NCBI RefSeq assembly: GCF_009909145.1
Contig: NZ_JAAAPJ010000009.1
Location: 310,001 to 374,000, forward strand
Reading direction: 5' to 3'
DNA: 64,000 nt
DNA from: Corallococcus silvisoli
GTDB taxonomy: Bacteria > Myxococcota > Myxococcia > Myxococcales > Myxococcaceae
The position numbers and the translations under genes were made by a program. This document shows, in pieces, positions 58,927 to 64,000 of the stretch (the stretch's first letter is position 1; every line of letters starts with the position of its first letter). Under the pieces are notes generated by a model. That model saw only the letters and a program-made list of their open reading frames with translations. It had not been told where the DNA came from and searched no databases.

Positions 58927-60153
58927 ATGCTTGCGCCATCCCCTTCGCCGCGCGGCGCTCCGCGCCTCGTGCGTCACCTGGCCCTGACGCTGTCGCTGGG
59001 CCTCGCGGGCTGTGGCCAGACGCCCGCGTCGGAGCGGGTGCCGTTCACCCCGGCATCCCGCGACACGGTGCTGGAGCACGTCCCGGCGACGGCGACGGAT
59101 GCGAAGGCCCGCGAGCGCGCCGCGCTGCGCAGGGCGCTGGCCTCCCGCGCGGATCAACTGGACCTGGCGCTGCGGCTGGCGCGGCTGGACATCGAGGAGG
59201 GACGTGCCTCCGGGGACCCCCGCTACCTGGGCCGGGCGCAGGCGGCGCTCGCGCCGTGGTGGGACGCGGCCACTCCGCCCACGGGCGTGCGCCTGCTGCG
59301 CGCCACCATCCTCCAGGGCCGCCATGAGTTCCCCGCCGCCCTGGTCGATCTGGAGGCCCTGGTGCGCGAGGCCCCCGAGGATCCGCAGGCATGGCTCACG
59401 CGCGCGGTCGTCCTGGGCGTGCGAGGCGAACACTCGGAGGCCTTGAACAGCTGCGCGGCGCTGGCCCCGCTGGCGGGCCCGGTGGCCGGGGCGGTGTGCC
59501 AGGCGCAGGTGAAGAGCCTGGCGGGACGCTCCCGGGAGGCGTACGCGCTGCTGTCCGCCGCGCTGGCCCGGGGCGCCCATGGCGTGGGCGAACAGGCCTG
59601 GGCGCTGTCCACGCTGGCCGAGGCCGCCGCGCGCGCGGGGGACACCGAGCGCGCCACGAAGCTCTACGCCCGCGTGCTGGCGATGGACCCCGCAGACGCG
59701 TACACGCGCGCCGCCTACGCGGACCTGCTGCTGGACCTGGGCCGTCCGCGCGACGTCATCGCGCTCACGAAGGACCACGGCCAGGACGACAACCAGCTCT
59801 TGCGGCGAGTGCTCGCGGAGGTGGCCCTGGGCACGCCGGAAGCCCCCGCGCTCACCGCCGAGCTGGCTTCGCGCCACGCGGCCAGCCACCTGCGCGGTGA
59901 CGCCCTGCATGCCCGCGAGGAGGCGCGCTTCGCCCTCCACGTCGAGAAGGACGCCGCGAAGGCGCTGAAGCTGGCCCAGGCGAACTGGGAGGTCCAACAC
60001 GAGCCGTGGGACGCGCGCATCCTCCTGGAGGCCGCGCTCGCCCACCACTCGCCCGACGCCGCCCTCCCCGTCTTGAAGTTCCTGGAAGCCAGCGGCGCGG
60101 ACGACCCCGGCCCGCTGGCGCTCGCGGAGCGCGTGCGAAAGGCCACCCCATGA
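58927..60153 (+). CDS. TPR-repeat lipoprotein
   Basis: A protein of 408 aa. Signal sequence MLAPSPSPRGAPRLVRHLALTLSLGLAGCGQ with lipobox LAGC. At least four or five TPR-like helix pairs follow (AALVDLEALVREAPEDPQAWLTRAVVLGVRG; AYALLSAALARGAHGVGEQAWALSTLAEAAARAGDTERATKLYARVLAMDPADAYTRAAYADLLLDLG). It is a periplasmic scaffold. The stop overlaps the HupE start (ATGA), placing it in the HupE/DUF4331 group, where TPR proteins are common partners. Confidence 0.85.
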   Translation: MLAPSPSPRGAPRLVRHLALTLSLGLAGCGQTPASERVPFTPASRDTVLEHVPATATDAKARERAALRRALASRADQLDLALRLARLDIEEGRASGDPRYLGRAQAALAPWWDAATPPTGVRLLRATILQGRHEFPAALVDLEALVREAPEDPQAWLTRAVVLGVRGEHSEALNSCAALAPLAGPVAGAVCQAQVKSLAGRSREAYALLSAALARGAHGVGEQAWALSTLAEAAARAGDTERATKLYARVLAMDPADAYTRAAYADLLLDLGRPRDVIALTKDHGQDDNQLLRRVLAEVALGTPEAPALTAELASRHAASHLRGDALHAREEARFALHVEKDAAKALKLAQANWEVQHEPWDARILLEAALAHHSPDAALPVLKFLEASGADDPGPLALAERVRKATP

Positions 60154-61277
60154 AGGCCCTGTCCCTGGCGCTGCTCCTCCTCCCCGTCGTCGCGCTGGCC
60201 CACAAGCCGAGCGACAGCTACCTGCACCTGGACCGCGCAGGCGAGGGCTTCACCGGGCGCTGGGACGTGGCCCTGCGCGACCTGGAAGAAGTCTTGGTCC
60301 TGGACGCGGATGGCGACGGCGCCATCACCTGGGCCGAGCTGGGCGCGCGGCAGGCGGACGTCTCGGGCTACGCGCTCGCCCGGCTGAAGCTGTCCGCGGA
60401 GGGCGCCCCGTGCCCGCTGTCCCCCGCCGCCGCGCTGCGAGTGGTGCGTCACTCCGACGGAGCCTACGCCGTCATCGACTTCACCTCCGCGTGCCCGGTC
60501 GCGCCGCGCGCGCTGGACGTGGACTACTCGCTGCTCTTCGACCGCGACCCGCAGCACCGGGGCATCGTGCGGGTGGGCAGCGACGGCGCCGGCGAACCCC
60601 TGGTCCTCTCCGCCTCGCGCCACACCGCCCAGGTGTCCTTGGAAGGGCTGTCTCCCTGGAGGCGCTTCGGTCAGATGGTGCACTCCGGCATCGAACACAT
60701 CTGGGCGGGCATCGATCACCTGCTCTTCCTCCTGGCGCTGCTGCTGCCGTCCGTCCTGCGGCGCGACCGTGCGACGGGGCGTTGGGTTCCAGTCGGAGAC
60801 TTCGGCGCGGCGGTGAAGGACGTGGTGAAGGTGGTGTCTGCCTTTACGCTCGCGCATTCCCTGACGCTCAGCGCCGCGTCCCTGGGCTGGGTGTCGTTGC
60901 CATCACGACTGGTGGAGTCCGCCATCGCCGCCAGCGTCGTCGTCGCCGCGCTCAACAATGTCTTTCCGCTGATGGACCGCACCCGGTGGCTGGCGGCGTT
61001 CGCGCTGGGCTTGCTCCACGGCTTTGGCTTCGCGTCCGTGCTGGCGGACCTGGAGCTGCCCGCCGGTAGCCTCGCCGTCACACTGTTTGGATTCAACGTG
61101 GGCGTGGAGCTGGGGCAGCTCGCGTGCGTGGCCGTGTTCCTGCCGTTCGCATTCGTCCTGCGCGGGACACCTGTGTACCGCAGGGCATTGCTCGTGGGCG
61201 GCTCCGCGGTGATCGCCCTGGTGGCGTGCGCTTGGTTCGCGGAGCGCGCTTTCGGCGTCGCAATGTCTCTCACCTGA
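60150..61277 (+). CDS. HupE/UreJ-family membrane protein with extracytoplasmic EF-hand loop
   Basis: A protein of 375 aa from ATG 60150. Signal peptide MKALSLALLLLPVVALAH and a 170-residue extracytoplasmic domain precede the HupE core. The domain holds LDADGDGAITWAEL, a canonical 12-residue EF-hand calcium loop. The core starts HSGIEHIWAGIDHLLFLLALLLP and has about six helices including HGFGFASVLADLELP and FGFNVGVELGQLACV. HupE-type proteins are thought to carry metal ions; the substrate is unknown. It is coupled to the TPR gene and probably co-transcribed. Confidence 0.88.
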   Translation: MKALSLALLLLPVVALAHKPSDSYLHLDRAGEGFTGRWDVALRDLEEVLVLDADGDGAITWAELGARQADVSGYALARLKLSAEGAPCPLSPAAALRVVRHSDGAYAVIDFTSACPVAPRALDVDYSLLFDRDPQHRGIVRVGSDGAGEPLVLSASRHTAQVSLEGLSPWRRFGQMVHSGIEHIWAGIDHLLFLLALLLPSVLRRDRATGRWVPVGDFGAAVKDVVKVVSAFTLAHSLTLSAASLGWVSLPSRLVESAIAASVVVAALNNVFPLMDRTRWLAAFALGLLHGFGFASVLADLELPAGSLAVTLFGFNVGVELGQLACVAVFLPFAFVLRGTPVYRRALLVGGSAVIALVACAWFAERAFGVAMSLT

Positions 61278-61428
61278 CGGCGCGCGCCGCTGGGATAACG
61301 GATTCGTCCACTCTGGGAAATCCGCTCGAACTCCATCCCCGTAAATGCAGTGCGCGGTTGTATGTCCTGCGCCCGCACGACTCCGGGACGTCACTCCGCA
61401 GCTTCCACCAAAGCAGGAGGAGCCTCAC

Positions 61429-62949
61429 ATGAGAGCAAAGAAACTCGCGGCGGTTCTCACCATCGCGACGACGCTGGGTGCTACCGGGGCGATCGCGTCC
61501 AGCCACCGGGAAGCGCCCTTCATCACCCAGTCCCCCAAGGTCGACGGGACCGACCTCTACTTGTTCCGCAGCTACGAAGCGGGCCGCGCGGACTTCGTGA
61601 CGATGATCGCCGACTACATGCCGTTCCAGGAGCGGTATGGCGGTCCGAACTTCTTCACGATGGATCCGGAGGCGCTGTACGAGATCCACATCGACAACAC
61701 CGGTGACGCACAGGAGGACCTCACCTTCCAGTTCCGCTTCACCAACACGCTGGCCAACTCCGACAAGGGCGCGGCGCTGACCATCGGCACCGGCGCGGAC
61801 GCGAAGTCGGTCCCCGTGCCGCTCTTCAACGTGGGTCCCATCACCACCGCGAACCAGGCCAACCTGAACGTGAAGGAGTCCTTCACGCTCAAGGTGATCC
61901 GCGGCAACCGCCGCACCGGCACCGCCAAGAACGTGACCAACGCGGCGGGCGGCTCGACCACCTTCCTCAAGCCCACCGACTACATCGGTACCAAGTCGTT
62001 GGGTGACCTGGCCGCGTACGAGGCCTACGTCAAGGAGCACATCTACACGGTGAACATCCCGGACTGCCCCACGCCGGGCAAGGTGTTCGTCGGCCAGCGC
62101 AAGGAGCCCTTCGCGGTCAACCTGGGGCCGATCTTCGACCTGGTGAACGCGCCCGCGGCCATCATCACCGACCCTGCCAAGCGAGACGCGGTCCCGAATC
62201 CGCTGGCGCATAACAACATCACCACCCTGGCCCTGGAAGTGCCCATCGCCTGCCTCAAGGGCACCAGCCAGGACATCATCGGCGCGTGGACCACCGCCAG
62301 CGTGCGTCAGGCGCGCGCCATCAACCCCACGCCCACGTTCGCGAATCCCGCGCGTGAGGGCGGCGCGTGGCAGCAGGTCAGCCGCCTGGGCATGCCGCTG
62401 GTGAATGAGCTCATCATCGGCCTGCCGGACAAGGACAAGTTCAACACCAGCCAGCCCAAGGACGACGCCCAGTTCGCGACCTATGTGACGAACCCCACGC
62501 TGCCCGCCCTGCTGGAGACCCTCTTCGGCACGAAGGCGCCCACCGTCTTCCCGCGCGCGGATCTGGTGGCGGCGTTCCTCACCGGCGTCACCGGCGTCAA
62601 CGCCAACGGCTCCACGGCGGAGATGCAGCGCCTGAACATGGCGCTGCCGGCCACCCCCAAGGCGAACCAGAACAACCTGGGCGCCGCAGGCTGCTTCCTC
62701 AACGGCAAGCTGGACACCACCCTGGCCGGCTGCGACCCCGCGGGCTTCCCCAACGGCCGCCGCCCCGGCGACGACGTCGTGGACATCGAGCTGCGCGTGG
62801 CCATGGGCTACCTGCTGGCCAACGACACCCAGGCCCCGTCCCGCAACGTCGCGTTCACCGACGCCGTGCTCCAGGACGCGTCGCAGTTCGACGCCGTCTT
62901 CCCCTACCTGACGACCCCCAACGCGGGCGCCAACGGCAACGGGACGTGA
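61429..62949 (+). CDS. DUF4331-family exported protein
   Basis: A protein of 506 aa from ATG 61429, preceded by a strong AGGAGGAG. The frame opens earlier, but MRAKKLAAVLTIATTLGATGAIASSHREAPFITQSPKVDGTDLYLFRSY fixes the start and signal peptide. SSHREAP...DGTDLY is the DUF4331 signature. The rest is beta-rich with Gly/Asn/Thr and ends NAGANGNGT. Members are exported and often occur beside HupE and TPR genes. Function is not established. A 151-bp gap precedes it, so it may have its own promoter. Confidence 0.88.
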   Translation: MRAKKLAAVLTIATTLGATGAIASSHREAPFITQSPKVDGTDLYLFRSYEAGRADFVTMIADYMPFQERYGGPNFFTMDPEALYEIHIDNTGDAQEDLTFQFRFTNTLANSDKGAALTIGTGADAKSVPVPLFNVGPITTANQANLNVKESFTLKVIRGNRRTGTAKNVTNAAGGSTTFLKPTDYIGTKSLGDLAAYEAYVKEHIYTVNIPDCPTPGKVFVGQRKEPFAVNLGPIFDLVNAPAAIITDPAKRDAVPNPLAHNNITTLALEVPIACLKGTSQDIIGAWTTASVRQARAINPTPTFANPAREGGAWQQVSRLGMPLVNELIIGLPDKDKFNTSQPKDDAQFATYVTNPTLPALLETLFGTKAPTVFPRADLVAAFLTGVTGVNANGSTAEMQRLNMALPATPKANQNNLGAAGCFLNGKLDTTLAGCDPAGFPNGRRPGDDVVDIELRVAMGYLLANDTQAPSRNVAFTDAVLQDASQFDAVFPYLTTPNAGANGNGT

Positions 62950-62953
62950 TGCC

Positions 62954-63238
62954 ATGCGCCACCTGAGAGCAATGGCCTGCATCCTCGTCCTCGGCGCCGG
63001 CGTGGCCTACACCGGGTGCGGCGCCGACGACAACAAGCCAGATGGCAGCGACCTCCCGGACTCCGGCACCCCGGACGCCGGCCCGGACGCCGGCCCCACC
63101 GGCATCGAATTCACCACCTTCGTGCGGGACCTCATCGACACCCAGACCAACGACACCGCCGAGCCCGTGGCGCTCGACGACAAGACCTTCGTCGACACCG
63201 AGCCTCCGAACGCATTCCCGCCGGCCTTCTTCCAGTAG
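62954..63238 (+). CDS. Small lipoprotein linked to DUF4331
   Basis: A protein of 94 aa from ATG 62954. Signal peptide MRHLRAMACILVLGAGVAYTGCGAD with lipobox YTGC. A DAG-type linker (SDLPDSGTPDAGPDAGPTG) leads to a short acidic domain (FTTFVRDLIDTQTNDTAEPVALDDKTF). It starts four bases after the DUF4331 stop and is certainly co-transcribed. It probably forms a surface or periplasmic complex with that protein; this is inference. Confidence 0.78.
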   Translation: MRHLRAMACILVLGAGVAYTGCGADDNKPDGSDLPDSGTPDAGPDAGPTGIEFTTFVRDLIDTQTNDTAEPVALDDKTFVDTEPPNAFPPAFFQ

Positions 63239-63421
63239 CCGAAGGCCGAAACGGGCAGCCCACCACCGGCTCCGGTGGCCCGCCCCGAGGTCCGGTGACA
63301 GCACCGGGCGTCGGGGCGGTTTCGTTTCAGAATCGGCTCCGAGTCGGCACACAACTTCGCTGACAATCCCGGCGATAATCGCGAAAGCAACGTCTTTCCA
63401 ATCTTCCTGGGATTTTTCACC

Positions 63422-64000
63422 ATGACCATCCGCGCTTCCTCCTCCCGCGTCACCTCCACCGCCACCGCGAGCGTGGCCGCCACGGCCACCGCCGTCACGG
63501 CGCCGCCGGCCGGGTTGGGGAAGGGGGATTCGGGGCCCAAGGTGAAGCAGCTCCAGCAGGGGCTGGTGAAGCTGGGATACCTGACGCAGGCGCAGATGAA
63601 CTCGGGGCCGGGCACCTTCGGACCGGCGACCGAGGCGGCGGTGAAGAAGTTCCAGACCGCCCAGGGCGTGCAGGCCACGGGCTATTACGGGGACCAGACG
63701 GCGGCGGCGCTGAAGAAGGCGCTCACGAAGGTGTCCACGCCGACGACGCCCACCCAGCCCGGGAAGTTCACCAAGCCCGCGGTCATCAGCGCGCCGTCGC
63801 CCAACAGCGACTCGCGCAACGGCGCGGACATCGACACCATCGTCCTGCACCACACCGGCTCCAACAATGGCTCCGGCGACGTGGCCTGGCTGCGCAACCC
63901 GGACAGCCAGGTGTCCGCGCACTACGTGCTGGACCGCGACGGGAAGATCTATCAACTGGTGGGCGACACGAAGCGCGCCTGGCACGCGGGCAAGGCGGAG
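63422..64000 (+). CDS. Peptidoglycan-binding N-acetylmuramoyl-L-alanine amidase (cut by window end)
   Basis: 193 codons are visible, no stop. The N-terminus has a Ser/Thr/Ala-rich stretch, then a PG_binding_1 domain (KGDSGPKVKQLQQGLVKLGYLTQAQ; FGPATEAAVKKFQTAQGV), then an Amidase_2 domain with zinc motif TIVLHHTGSNNG and later VSAHYVLDRDGKIYQLV, KRAWHAGKAE. It should cleave the amide bond of peptidoglycan. No classical signal peptide is evident at ATG 63422. The 3' end, including the last zinc ligand, lies outside. Confidence 0.88.
   Translation, partial: MTIRASSSRVTSTATASVAATATAVTAPPAGLGKGDSGPKVKQLQQGLVKLGYLTQAQMNSGPGTFGPATEAAVKKFQTAQGVQATGYYGDQTAAALKKALTKVSTPTTPTQPGKFTKPAVISAPSPNSDSRNGADIDTIVLHHTGSNNGSGDVAWLRNPDSQVSAHYVLDRDGKIYQLVGDTKRAWHAGKAE

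Overview
The window looks like a myxobacterial chromosome segment (Myxococcus, Corallococcus or Pyxidicoccus type). The reasons are very high G+C, densely packed genes with frequent ATGA/GTGA overlaps, many lipoproteins with Ala/Asp/Gly-rich linkers, and a large signalling repertoire: a degenerate Ser/Thr kinase, an FHA enhancer-binding protein, a GGDEF protein, a PilZ protein and histidine kinases. No rRNA, tRNA, CRISPR array or intact insertion sequence was seen. All product names rest on family resemblance read from the sequence; no search was run.

Left part (1-24.3 kb). After a zinc-ribbon protein, an outer-membrane-like protein and a lipoprotein on the + strand comes a long minus-strand run, 9695 to 2838. 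It holds a coiled-coil/zinc-ribbon protein, a pseudokinase with a PEGA tail, a NarL-type response regulator, a catalytic M16 peptidase, a non-catalytic M16 partner with a histone-H1-like tail, and an RluA-type pseudouridine synthase. An HAD 5'-nucleotidase ends one base from a convergent methyltransferase. A DmxA-like diguanylate cyclase is translationally coupled to an FtsB-like division protein. Next come a TlpA-like thioredoxin lipoprotein and a Fur-family regulator. From 16 to 24 kb lie small conserved or hypothetical proteins, a PHP-domain protein, an FHA/sigma-54 activator and several secreted proteins. A REP-like palindromic array (about 23.37-23.61 kb) and a gene-poor, A+T-richer stretch (24.27-24.99 kb) end this part.

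Middle part (25-36.7 kb). A tightly overlapped minus-strand operon encodes, in transcription order, an alpha/beta hydrolase with Cys in the nucleophile position, an acetoacetate-decarboxylase-like protein, a 41-residue ORF, a membrane protein with a GMC-associated domain, a GMC (cholesterol-oxidase-like) flavoprotein and a membrane-anchored metallophosphoesterase. This looks like an uncharacterised lipid or sterol oxidation system. Beside it are a Tat-exported intradiol dioxygenase lipoprotein, an OmpR/HisKA two-component system and a small very basic histone-like protein.

Right part (36.7-64 kb). An ECF sigma factor diverges from a complete GlgE-pathway operon (glgE, treS, maltokinase, glgB) that turns trehalose into alpha-glucan. 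An aldo/keto reductase follows, with an RNA hairpin covering its ribosome binding site. A heme oxygenase operon carries a good Fur box. Then come a sorbosone-dehydrogenase-like lipoprotein behind unusual repeats, a GGCT-like protein, a GbsR/MarR regulator coupled to a polyprenyl synthase, an MFS transporter, a chemoreceptor, a dienelactone-hydrolase-like protein lacking its nucleophile, a receiver-kinase hybrid divergent from an ornithine-cyclodeaminase-like protein, a TPR/HupE/DUF4331/lipoprotein cluster, and the start of a peptidoglycan amidase cut by the window end.
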